From Bradyrhizobium sp. Ce-3 (GTDB lineage Bacteria; Pseudomonadota; Alphaproteobacteria; Rhizobiales; Xanthobacteraceae): a stretch of DNA of 64,000 nt. The notes under the pieces were generated by a model. It ran no database searches. It saw only the letters and a program-made list of their open reading frames with translations, and had not been told where the DNA came from. Positions 16,064 to 23,435 of the stretch are shown here, in pieces (the first letter of the stretch is position 1; every line of letters begins with the position of its first letter). Where the stretch lies: assembly GCF_022835695.1 (NCBI RefSeq), contig NZ_BQUV01000005.1, positions 186,001 through 250,000 on the forward strand. Direction: 5' to 3'. Made by a program: the position numbers and the translations under genes.

Positions 16064-16352
16064 ATCGAGACTAGACCAGGCCGTAGGCCGCGCCGTCAGG
16101 GCAGAACGTCTTCTGGCCGACGAATTGCTGGTCGAAGCGTTCGCGACCCTCGAGAATGCTTATACAACTGCGTGGCGGTCGACGACGATCGACGATGTCT
16201 CCGGCCGCGAAAAACTGTTCCTAGCGATTAACGTCCTTGGCAAGGTGCGCGATCATCTGACCGTAGCGGTCACCAACGGCAAGCTGGCGAAAGCCGAGCT
16301 TAAAGAACTAGCGCAGACGGCTGAGCGCGGGAGGCGGTTCGGCATTCTCTAG
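16047..16352 (+). CDS. Phage core protein downstream of portal, 101 aa
   Basis: 101 residues, all helical: ESRLDQAVGRAVRAERLLAD, LENAYTTAWRSTTIDDVSGR, EKLFLAINVLGKVRDHL. This is a conserved small protein that normally follows the portal gene in related Bradyrhizobium prophages, as I recall. Its distance from the portal end (2.4 kb) shows how much cargo lies between. A similar helical layout in some phages belongs to scaffold or head-maturation helpers, but no function can be assigned here. Confidence 0.6.
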   Translation: MTNADESRLDQAVGRAVRAERLLADELLVEAFATLENAYTTAWRSTTIDDVSGREKLFLAINVLGKVRDHLTVAVTNGKLAKAELKELAQTAERGRRFGIL

Positions 16353-16450
16353 GGGCCGGTGTTGACAATGTTCCTGTTTTGTTCAAGAGTGTCGACTGCT
16401 GCACTGTCAGGTTGTGTAAGGGGCGCAAGGCGTTTTTTTGAGCGATAAGG

Positions 16451-17362
16451 ATGACAGAGGCAACCAAGACGCTTCGCAGACGCCATTTGAGCTCGCAACG
16501 CCGTCTCGCGAATTTGTGCGCGGAGATCTCCTGGCGGCCACAATGGACCGGCTTCGCGGCGCCATTGCTTGTGTTCGCCTTCCTCTTTCTCAATCCAAGT
16601 CTGGTCTCCGCTCAAGGACAAGCGCTCGACAAGCAGAACTACTATCGCGCTGTTGAATTCTGCCGCAGCGCTGTTGTCAGGCCGATTGCACTCAATGCCG
16701 ACCGAACGATCGCCTGCCTTGATGGCAAGATTGACGAGGGGACGGATCGTACGCCGGTCGACAATCTGAAGGAGGGAGGCCTCTTTGCCGTTCGGAGCGC
16801 CGGGGGTGACATCGCTTCAACGGTTGCTTTGTCCAACCAGATTGGTGATCGGCAGGCGACGGTCATTGTGTATGACTACTGCTTGGCGAGCTGCGCAAAC
16901 TATCTGCTCATCGCGCCCACCTATGCATATGTTCTCAAGGGAGCTCTCGTTGCGTGGGACTACGAAAGCACCGAACCCGCGCTGCCATCCTGTTCTCGGT
17001 ATGCGTCGGTGAGAATGCCTAGCGGGGAGTTCCGTCTGCAGCGCGGTTCCTGTGAGCCTATGCCGGAGAAAGAAGCGGACTGGCGGCGCGTGGTGTTAGC
17101 GCAGAACAAGTTTTTCAAGCAGCGAGTGATCGATCCGTTGTTCGAGGCACCGCCGGACAATCGCTATTTGAGAAAAGTCAGGAAAAATCTCTATTTTGAC
17201 TCCGTCTTGGATCACCGCATCGCGTGGACGCTGCATCCCAGATACTTCGCAAGGCTGTTCAAGACAAAGGTGATCTATGAGGCCTATCCCGAAAGCCAGA
17301 CCGATGTCGACGACTTGGTGAGCCGGTTGCATCTGGAACTGAAGGTCATCTACGACCCGTAG
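16451..17362 (+). CDS. Secreted ClpP-fold-like protein, paralogue 2 (probable pseudoenzyme)
   Basis: 303 residues with a basic start, one signal-like helix (FAAPLLVFAFLFLNPSLVSA, residues 35-54) and a periplasmic body homologous to the product of 9941-10984: KEGGLFAVRSAGG (107-119), YDYCLASC (141-148), GALVAWDY (164-171) and LFKTKVIYEAYPESQ near the end. Aligned with paralogue 1, the presumed nucleophile position Ser195 is Ala146 and His219 is Asp170. If the family is catalytic, this copy should be inactive and might regulate or scaffold. AAGG lies right before the ATG. A proline-rich partner follows at 17386. Confidence 0.6.
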   Translation: MTEATKTLRRRHLSSQRRLANLCAEISWRPQWTGFAAPLLVFAFLFLNPSLVSAQGQALDKQNYYRAVEFCRSAVVRPIALNADRTIACLDGKIDEGTDRTPVDNLKEGGLFAVRSAGGDIASTVALSNQIGDRQATVIVYDYCLASCANYLLIAPTYAYVLKGALVAWDYESTEPALPSCSRYASVRMPSGEFRLQRGSCEPMPEKEADWRRVVLAQNKFFKQRVIDPLFEAPPDNRYLRKVRKNLYFDSVLDHRIAWTLHPRYFARLFKTKVIYEAYPESQTDVDDLVSRLHLELKVIYDP

Positions 17363-17385
17363 GCGCGATTTTCTCTCGCTCGACA

Positions 17386-17838
17386 ATGAGCGACCCTCAA
17401 CCAGCAGCAGGTCATTCACTATCCGTAGGTAAGAAAGGCGCGTATTCCGACATGACCAGGATACCGGAAGACAGCATCCCTCCGAATCCGCTTCTTGAAT
17501 ATCCAGGCTATTTGCCTCCCTGGTTCATTTGGATGATGCTCGGACGACCTCCTAGGTTTGCTTTCCCCGATTGGGGACCGCTTCCATCGTTGCCGCGGAA
17601 AGAGGGAGGACCTGTACCGCTGCCACCTCCCCGAGGTCCCAACGTGCCAGGGCCGATCGAGGTTGATCCACCTGCACGACCACCGGAATGGCTATTTGGC
17701 CCGCCGCTCATTGCTCACTCTCCGGCGGCGCCGAAGGGACTGTCTGGCATGCTCGAAGATTACATCCAAGGGCAAATCTCGTCGAACGCGCGGCCTCGCG
17801 GTTCGACCTTTGACGTCGGTTTGTCGCCGCCACAGTAA
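17386..17838 (+). CDS. Proline-rich cargo protein, partner of ClpP-like paralogue 2
   Basis: 150 residues, dominated by Pro (GPLPSLPRKEGGPVPLPPPR, then GPNVPGPIEVDPPARPPEW). No signal peptide. Near the C-terminus GLSGMLEDYIQGQ is a version of the GGLxGxL motif of the other cargo proteins. It begins 23 bases after the ClpP-like stop codon; an ATG at 17452 is an alternative start. No family recognised. Confidence 0.5.
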   Translation: MSDPQPAAGHSLSVGKKGAYSDMTRIPEDSIPPNPLLEYPGYLPPWFIWMMLGRPPRFAFPDWGPLPSLPRKEGGPVPLPPPRGPNVPGPIEVDPPARPPEWLFGPPLIAHSPAAPKGLSGMLEDYIQGQISSNARPRGSTFDVGLSPPQ

Positions 17839-17987
17839 GGCAACGCGAGCTTCTCTAACGATCGCTTTGGCGGAACACTCTCTGTTCGGCGATTGTCGTC
17901 GCGGTGGGGACGGTTGTGATGTTAGCTCGGGTGATCATACTGCAGGACTGAATTTCGCGCGCGCCAAGAAAAATAGCATCGTGCATG

Positions 17988-18017
17988 TTGACACGTCGGG
18001 CAACTCACGAGCATAAT
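17988..18017 (+). promoter_or_regulatory. Sigma-70-like promoter C, ahead of the capsid operon
   Basis: TTGACA, 18-bp spacer beginning CGTCGGGCAACTCA like those of promoters A and B, and CATAAT. It lies about 250 bases upstream of the capsid gene. Bases 17839-17987 before it contain no recognisable gene. Confidence 0.75.
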
Positions 18018-18037
18018 CTCACCATCGAAATTGTTGA

Positions 18038-18068
18038 GCCCGCGCCGGGAAGCCGCCGCGGGCTTTTT
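18038..18068 (+). terminator. Leader terminator C
   Basis: A perfect 7-bp stem GCCCGCG/CGCGGGC with a 12-base loop, followed by five T. The stem is kept but the loop differs from those of terminators A and B, so the structure rather than the exact sequence is conserved. Bases 18069-18266 to the capsid start hold only a doubtful basic frame. Confidence 0.8.
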
Positions 18069-18266
18069 CATGACGCCGACCCCGCGTGACACGCAGGCGC
18101 TACGGCGGAGACGAAGGCAGGCCGAACCGGAAGCGAGCTTCCGCGCCATCGTGCAGCCGAGCGCTCAATCACCACGACCATCACGTCCGTTCATTGCGAT
18201 GCCGAAGCGCGCACGCCCTCAGGCGGCGTGGCTGCACGTGGTGTCGGACAGCACAAGGACCATCAC

Positions 18267-19229
18267 ATGGCTTTGCCTACCAACACGGTGACGACCTACC
18301 AGGCGATCGGCAACCGTGAAGACCTCAGCGATATGATCTATCGCATTGATCCGACCGACACCCCGTTCATGAGCGGCGTCGACAAGGAGAAGGCCTCTGC
18401 CGTCAATCATGAATGGCAGACCCAGGCGCTGGCGCCGGCCTCGAACGCCAACGCCCAGCTCGAGGGCGACGATCCCACTGCCAACGCGCTGGTGCCGACC
18501 GTCCGGCTCGGCAACCTCTGCCAGATCTCCTACAAGATGGCGCAGGTGTCCGGGACCCAGCAGGCGGTCGACCATGCCGGCCGCGACAACGAGCTCGCCT
18601 ATCAGGAGATGCTGCGTGGCCTCGAGCTGAAGCGCGACATCGAGACGATCCTGGTCGGCAGCAGCCAAGCCAAGGCCGCCGGCTCGACCAGCGCGCCGCG
18701 CAAGACGGCATCCGTGTTGTCGTGGATCGTAAGCAATACGTCGAAGGGAACGGCCGGCGGGGCCGCCGATCCGGCCGCGGCCGACGGTACCGGCACGCGC
18801 ACCGACGGCACCCAGCTTGCGTTCACCGAGGTGCGGCTGAAGACCGTGCTGTCGTCGATCTGGACCAATGGCGGCAAGCCCGGCACCATCATGACCGGCG
18901 CCTTCAACAAGCAGGTGTTCTCGACCTTCACCGGCCGCTCCACCGCGATCGAGGAAGCCAAGTCGAAGAAGATCGTGGCCTCGGTCGATGCCTACGAATC
19001 CGACTTCGGCAAGCTGAAGGTCGTGGCCAATCGGTTCCAGCGCCCACGCGACGTCCTGGTGCTCGAGATGGACAAGTGGGCCGTCGCCTACCTCAACGGC
19101 CGCAACATGATCTCGATCCCGCTGGCGAAGACCGGCGATTCGGATCGACGCCAGGTGCTCGCTGAATACGCGCTGGTCGCGCGTAACGAGAAGGCCTCCG
19201 GCGGCGTGTTCGACAACACCACGTCGTAA
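18267..19229 (+). CDS. Major capsid protein (SU10-like, DUF5309 type)
   Basis: 320 residues starting MALPTNTVTTYQAIGNREDL, with AAGGA upstream of the ATG. The opening 'TYQAIGNREDLSDMIYRIDPTDTPFMSGV' style, the YKMAQVSGTQ segment, and the later MTGAFNKQVFSTFTGRS and DVLVLEMDKWAVAYLNGR are typical of the HK97-fold head proteins of SU10-like phages. It forms the icosahedral shell. High GC and clean frame suggest it is still under selection. It lies first after promoter and leader C. Confidence 0.85.
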   Translation: MALPTNTVTTYQAIGNREDLSDMIYRIDPTDTPFMSGVDKEKASAVNHEWQTQALAPASNANAQLEGDDPTANALVPTVRLGNLCQISYKMAQVSGTQQAVDHAGRDNELAYQEMLRGLELKRDIETILVGSSQAKAAGSTSAPRKTASVLSWIVSNTSKGTAGGAADPAAADGTGTRTDGTQLAFTEVRLKTVLSSIWTNGGKPGTIMTGAFNKQVFSTFTGRSTAIEEAKSKKIVASVDAYESDFGKLKVVANRFQRPRDVLVLEMDKWAVAYLNGRNMISIPLAKTGDSDRRQVLAEYALVARNEKASGGVFDNTTS

Positions 19230-19294
19230 CGGCGGTCATCGCGATCTGGCGGGCAATCTCGATTGCCCGCTTTCCCCTGACTCAGGAGGTTTCC

Positions 19295-19657
19295 ATGCCA
19301 CTTCCCGGTAATCACACCCTCAATACCGAGCACCTGACGGCCTATACGCCGTCATGCGGTGCGTCCCCCGTTGCTGCCTATATTCGTGTTCCCTTTCGTT
19401 GCCGTGTGCTGAAGGCGACGGGAATTTTGGGCGGCGCAATCACCGCCGCCGACGGCGCCGTCACGGTTGCCGCCAACGGCAACACGCTGGCGACCATCGC
19501 GGTATCTCAGGCCGGATCGGGGGCAGGGCAATTGTTCTCGGCCGTCCCGGCTTCTCCGACATACCTGAACGAAGACGACGTCATCGCGCTGACACCGTCG
19601 GGCGCGTCCGGCGCCGCCGTTTCGATGCATTTCTCCGTCTCGGTGAGGACGGCCTGA
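19295..19657 (+). CDS. Phage head-associated protein (possible decoration protein)
   Basis: 120 residues directly after the capsid gene, with CAGGAGG before the ATG. The sequence is rich in Ala, Thr and Val and looks like a beta-sandwich (ITAADGAVTVAANGNTLATI, LNEDDVIALTPSGASGAAVS). Small beta proteins in this position often decorate capsids, but no motif proves this. Its stop overlaps the next start as ATG within TGATG. Confidence 0.55.
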   Translation: MPLPGNHTLNTEHLTAYTPSCGASPVAAYIRVPFRCRVLKATGILGGAITAADGAVTVAANGNTLATIAVSQAGSGAGQLFSAVPASPTYLNEDDVIALTPSGASGAAVSMHFSVSVRTA

Positions 19658-19968
19658 TGTCATTCTTTCCCAAGCATCCGGCATCGCGTCTCGGCGTCAG
19701 CCAGACGATCGCATACGACTCGAGCGTCGGCGCGACCAACGCATTCGGTGCCGAGACTTACCAGCTGCGCCTCGTCGCCAACTCCGCCTGCTGCTATCGC
19801 ATTGGCGACGGCGCCCAGACCGCGACGACCGCGGATACCTATCTGCCGGCGAACGTCGTCGAACACGTCATTGTCAGTCCCGGGCAACGGATCGCAGCGA
19901 TCAAGGCGGCGACCAATGGTCTGGTCACTGCGACTGCCGGCACTCTCTGGGTCACGGAGATGTCGTGA
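19657..19968 (+). CDS. Phage structural protein, 103 aa
   Basis: Starts at the ATG overlapping the previous stop; 103 residues, MSFFPKHPASRLGVSQTIAY and then beta-rich sequence (YQLRLVANSACCYRIGDGAQ, EHVIVSPGQRIAAIKAATNG, TLWVTEMS). The pattern resembles a single compact beta-domain. It is translationally coupled on both sides, in the run from capsid to adaptor. Function unknown. Confidence 0.55.
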   Translation: MSFFPKHPASRLGVSQTIAYDSSVGATNAFGAETYQLRLVANSACCYRIGDGAQTATTADTYLPANVVEHVIVSPGQRIAAIKAATNGLVTATAGTLWVTEMS

Positions 19969-20300
19969 TGGACGGCATGCTGATCCGACCGCATTTCGAC
20001 AGCAACGGTCGCGACCTTGCGATTGAGCATGTGCAGGATGTCGAGCCGATCCTGCAATGGAATCATGAGGCGCGGCGCGACCAACAGCATAGCGAATGGG
20101 GGCGGCACGTCGCGCGGATTCCCAACGTGATCTACGTCAAGTGGCTCAACGAGGAACACGCCAGGGGCAATACGTCGGTCCGGATGTTCTCGCCCGAGTT
20201 CGATGCCATCGTGCAGCGCAAGCTCGACGATCCCGAATGGGCCTATCTGCGCACCGATCGACCGCAGCTGCGGGCCGGATGGACAACGGGGGCATCATGA
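19968..20300 (+). CDS. Phage conserved protein, 110 aa
   Basis: Overlaps the previous gene at TGATGG. 110 residues, mostly helical: MDGMLIRPHFDSNGRDLAIE, ILQWNHEARRDQQHSEWGRH, VIYVKWLNEEHARGN. The run of Trp/His-containing helices and the position between capsid and adaptor are typical of a conserved phage protein of unknown role. A head-completion or connector function is possible. The stop overlaps the next start (ATGA). Confidence 0.55.
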   Translation: MDGMLIRPHFDSNGRDLAIEHVQDVEPILQWNHEARRDQQHSEWGRHVARIPNVIYVKWLNEEHARGNTSVRMFSPEFDAIVQRKLDDPEWAYLRTDRPQLRAGWTTGAS

Positions 20301-20950
20301 CACAGATCGTGGATTATGCCTCACTGCAGTCGGCGGTGACGGAGTATCTGGCGCGCGATCAGGATGCGGTCCTGATCGCGCGGATCCCGACCTTCATCCA
20401 GTTGTCCGAGGCGAAGCTCAATCGGGAGCTCTTTGTTCGCCAGATGGAGCAGCGCGCCATTGCGGTCATCGACGTCACTTCCGACGAGCCCGAGTTCATT
20501 GCGCTGCCGGCCGATTTCCAATCGATGCGCCGGATGCGGTTGTCGAGCGTGGCGGGCAAGCCGTGGCTCGAGTTCAGGTCGGGCACACAGCTCGACGAGT
20601 ACCGGTTCGGCATATCTGACGTCGCGGGACAGCCGCGATACTTCACGATCTTCGGCAACGAGATCGAGATCGCGCCGTCGCCCGACAAGGCCTACACGAT
20701 CGAGATGGTTTACCGGCGGGTAGTCCCGCCGCTCGCCAGCAATGATCCAAACTGGTTGCTCTCGGCGGCGCCGGATCTGTATCTCTATGGCGCGCTGCTG
20801 GAGGCCGCCCCCTATTTGAAAGACGACGGACGCATCCAGACCTGGGCACTCGGATTCTCTGCCGTACTCAGCAGTCTCAACAATCTGGGGCTTACCTCAA
20901 CTTTCAACGCCGGGCCGATGACGGTTCGCGCCTCCGGTCAGATCATCTAG
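20297..20950 (+). CDS. Head-tail adaptor protein
   Basis: 217 residues. The arrangement (ARIPTFIQLSEAKLNRELFV, then IALPADFQSMRRMRLSSVAG and EIEIAPSPDKAYTIEMVYRR, ending in a helix with LLSAAPDLYLYGALLEAAPY) is characteristic of SU10/P22-like phage adaptors. Adaptors form the ring below the portal. The start overlaps the previous stop, so the gene belongs to the head operon. Confidence 0.75.
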   Translation: MTQIVDYASLQSAVTEYLARDQDAVLIARIPTFIQLSEAKLNRELFVRQMEQRAIAVIDVTSDEPEFIALPADFQSMRRMRLSSVAGKPWLEFRSGTQLDEYRFGISDVAGQPRYFTIFGNEIEIAPSPDKAYTIEMVYRRVVPPLASNDPNWLLSAAPDLYLYGALLEAAPYLKDDGRIQTWALGFSAVLSSLNNLGLTSTFNAGPMTVRASGQII

Positions 20951-20961
20951 GAACCACAAGC

Positions 20962-21393
20962 ATGGCTGCCTTCAACAAGTTCAACTGTTTCGTGCAGGAT
21001 GTTGCGAACAAGCAGCACGATATGAAGACTGGAACCGCCGACATCTACAAGGTCTACCTGACCAATGCGGTGCCGGTCGCTTCAAACACTGTTTTCGGCT
21101 CGCCGGCCGAGATTGCGGCGGTCAATGGCTACGCGGCCGGTGGCGTCTCGATCGGTGCTGTCACAGGTGGCCTGACGGGCGGCACCTTCAAGTTTTCCGG
21201 CGCTGCCGATCCATCCTGGACGGCCGTCGGCGGCAACATAGGGCCGTTTCAGTATGCAGTGCTTTATAACTCATCCAACGCCTCGAAACCGCTCATCGGT
21301 TGGTGGGACTACGGCGCCGCCCTCACGCTTACCAACGGCAACACGTTCACGGTCGACCTCGACCAGACCAACGGCATCCTGACGGTCACCTGA
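20962..21393 (+). CDS. Phage tail-associated protein
   Basis: 143 residues beginning MAAFNKFNCFVQDVANKQHD. The body is beta-rich with many Gly, Thr and Asn (GGVSIGAVTGGLTGGTFKFS, ALTLTNGNTFTVDLDQTNGI), the style of small tail or fibre-attachment proteins. It follows the adaptor by 11 bases and precedes the fibre-like protein by one base. No more precise role can be given. Confidence 0.6.
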   Translation: MAAFNKFNCFVQDVANKQHDMKTGTADIYKVYLTNAVPVASNTVFGSPAEIAAVNGYAAGGVSIGAVTGGLTGGTFKFSGAADPSWTAVGGNIGPFQYAVLYNSSNASKPLIGWWDYGAALTLTNGNTFTVDLDQTNGILTVT

Positions 21394-21394
21394 G

Positions 21395-22525
21395 ATGTCT
21401 GCATTCCTCAACGTCTGCCGATTCAATCCGACCGCGGGCGGTACGACGGATTGGACTTACTCAATCGCCGTTCCCGGCTACCAAAGTCCGGCCGCGGCCG
21501 GCGTGGTCAACGGCGCGCCCTACAGCTACCGGGCCGAAAGCGCGGACCTGTCGCAGTGGGAGGTCGGGACCGGCACGTACAACACATCGACCGGCGTTCT
21601 GGCGCGAACGACGGTGCTCTACAATTCGGCAGGGACCGGGGCCAACTCCGGCCAAAGCGGGGCCGGCAGCAAGATCAATTTCAGCGCTACTCCGCAGGTC
21701 GCGATTGTGGCGCTCAGGGAAGATTTGATCGCGATCGAGGAAGCCAACAGCTTCACGGCAGCCCAGCAGGCCCAGGCCCTCGCCAATTTGAATGCGAAGT
21801 TCGGGCAGTGTCGGTTGGTGCTCAGCGGTGGCAACCTCATGCTGCTGCCAAGAGATGGCAACTTGCTCACGATCAACGGACGGCCTTGCGCGATCCCGGC
21901 AGGGGGCGTTTCGCTTTCACCGTCGGGGCTCTCTTCCGGTACATTCTATTACATCTATGCGACATCCACGAATGGCGTTGTGAGCACTCTGGAGGCCTCA
22001 ACCACGGGGCATTCGCCGTCTTCGGCCGCGGGCAACGTCGGAGTCGAAATCAAGACCGGCGACAACACCCGTTCATTGGTCGGGATGGCCTTACCTCAAG
22101 CATCAGCTTGGACGGATACACCTTCGGCGCGCTTTGTCAGATCGTGGTTCAATCGCGTGCGTGCACCATTGCTGAGCAGCTCGGGCACCAACACGGGCGT
22201 CAATGCGGCTATGCAGGAAGTTAGCGCGGCGTACCGAATAGGGTTTCTTTGTTGGGCTGACGATGAGATCGCAATGCAGGGGATCACTTCATACTACTCG
22301 TCGGCTGCATCGGGAGTGTTGAATTTCGCGATCAATTACGACGGCGTCAACACGAGAACTGCGTCCCAGGTAAACCCCGATGGTACTGGGCGCGTGCTTC
22401 CAAATCCGTGCTTTGACTATGCCGTTCTGAGCGAGGGTGCTCACTATGCAACAATCTACGGCTCGCTGAGCGCGGGCACGGCAAGTCTCTATGGCGGAAC
22501 GTACCTTATGGGGTCGGTCGGGTAG
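21395..22525 (+). CDS. Phage tail or fibre-like protein
   Basis: 376 residues. The N-terminal half is a conserved phage module (TDWTYSIAVPGYQSPAAAGV, SQWEVGTGTYNTSTGVLART), in which 'W..G.GtY....TLxRTTV' recalls the neck-binding region of tail proteins. The C-terminal half (from about residue 200) is Ser/Thr/Ala-rich and less conserved-looking, as expected for a surface-exposed part. Probable virion component. Confidence 0.6.
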   Translation: MSAFLNVCRFNPTAGGTTDWTYSIAVPGYQSPAAAGVVNGAPYSYRAESADLSQWEVGTGTYNTSTGVLARTTVLYNSAGTGANSGQSGAGSKINFSATPQVAIVALREDLIAIEEANSFTAAQQAQALANLNAKFGQCRLVLSGGNLMLLPRDGNLLTINGRPCAIPAGGVSLSPSGLSSGTFYYIYATSTNGVVSTLEASTTGHSPSSAAGNVGVEIKTGDNTRSLVGMALPQASAWTDTPSARFVRSWFNRVRAPLLSSSGTNTGVNAAMQEVSAAYRIGFLCWADDEIAMQGITSYYSSAASGVLNFAINYDGVNTRTASQVNPDGTGRVLPNPCFDYAVLSEGAHYATIYGSLSAGTASLYGGTYLMGSVG

Positions 22526-22535
22526 GCCGTTTGGA

Positions 22536-22613
22536 ATGTCTTTCCTCGGCGACGTCAAGAGTTCTGCCGCAGCGCACGTCTACTCGCGGCTTGAAATTGC
22601 ACAGGTGGCTTAG
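22536..22613 (+). CDS. 25-residue peptide, doubtful
   Basis: An ATG with a TTGGA upstream opens MSFLGDVKSSAAAHVYSRLE, then IAQVA and a stop three bases before the next gene. It could be a real leader peptide or the broken start of a lost gene. There is no independent support. Confidence 0.2.
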   Translation: MSFLGDVKSSAAAHVYSRLEIAQVA

Positions 22614-22616
22614 CGA

Positions 22617-23204
22617 ATGTCTCTCCTCGGTTTCGATGCGGCAGGGCGCCTGGCGCTCGGCCAACTGCCGACGATCGGCCTCACCAACACCGTCATCATG
22701 GGCGCGCCTGGCGCATTCACCGTCTCGGGCCCCGGAGCCACCTTCAAGTTGTTGCAGTTCAACGCGGTTGGCACGTTCGCCATCGTTGGGGCCCCGGCAA
22801 CGACGAACCCGAAGATGGGAAGCGGTGTGGCTTCCTACGCTGTCGCGGGACAGGCTGCAGCCCTTTTTGCGCGGCTCGACGGGTCGGTCGGAGCCGATGC
22901 CATTTCGGGAAGTGACGCGCTGTTTCGGTCACGGATTGGAACTGGTGTAGGCGCCTTTACGATCGGCACCGTGGGCGCAGCGTTAAAAATCGCCCTTCAG
23001 AGCGTTCCCGGCGAATACGTTGTCGACGGTCATTCGGCCGGCTTCTCGCGCGATTTCATCAACTGGGTCCCGTATCCAGATGGCTCACCGCCTTGGACCG
23101 GCGTGGGAGCCTCGGCGCCATCGACATGGTCGCCGGTCGCTGCGCCGGCGAGCAATTGGGCGATCGACCCGGATCAGCAGATACCACCACCCGTGAGAGA
23201 CTGA
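22617..23204 (+). CDS. Phage structural protein with Gly/Ala repeats
   Basis: 195 residues starting MSLLGFDAAGRLALGQLPTI. The middle consists of repeated units of about 30 residues containing 'GxFxVxGxxAxF' (GAFTVSGPGATFKL, GTFAIVGAPATT, ASYAVAGQAAALFARL, GAFTIGTVGAALKI), suggesting a repeat beta-structure. The C-terminus is Pro/Trp-rich. Similar proteins with this opening lie upstream of the nozzle gene in related phages. Virion role probable, exact role unknown. Confidence 0.55.
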   Translation: MSLLGFDAAGRLALGQLPTIGLTNTVIMGAPGAFTVSGPGATFKLLQFNAVGTFAIVGAPATTNPKMGSGVASYAVAGQAAALFARLDGSVGADAISGSDALFRSRIGTGVGAFTIGTVGAALKIALQSVPGEYVVDGHSAGFSRDFINWVPYPDGSPPWTGVGASAPSTWSPVAAPASNWAIDPDQQIPPPVRD

Positions 23205-23430
23205 TGTCATTCGTGAAATGGGGCCGATACCGTCGACTCTGAGGGACGAGCGCTCACGCGATCCAGAACGCGGTTCCCCGTCGCGACAGCTATGGTTCGT
23301 TTCCGTCGTTCTCGGCGAGAGCCAGGCATTGTGGGCGGCTTTCTATGCTGCGTCGTTGCGGCCGATCTCCCGTTTGACTGGATCCGGGTGCCCTCGGCCG
23401 CTCCTGCCATCCGATACTTTGGAGACGATT
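23204..23430 (+). pseudogene. Fossil 5' fragment of a nozzle-like gene
   Basis: An ATG overlapping the previous stop opens MSFVKWGRYRRL and ends at once. Reading on in shifting frames gives HAIQNAVPRRDSYGSFPSFS, then ALWAAFYA and LPSDTLE, which track the start of the intact gene at 23436 (RNILNVIPRGDGYGPFPSLS, ACRGAFYAL). This is a degraded partial copy of the same gene family, placed directly before the intact one, as a recombination event or gene replacement would leave. Confidence 0.6.
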
Positions 23431-23435
23431 GAACG

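Noticed and set aside
16362-16390. TTGACA upstream of ClpP-like paralogue 2 as a further promoter
   Set aside because: No acceptable -10 box at 16-18 bp and no similarity to the conserved spacer of promoters A-C.
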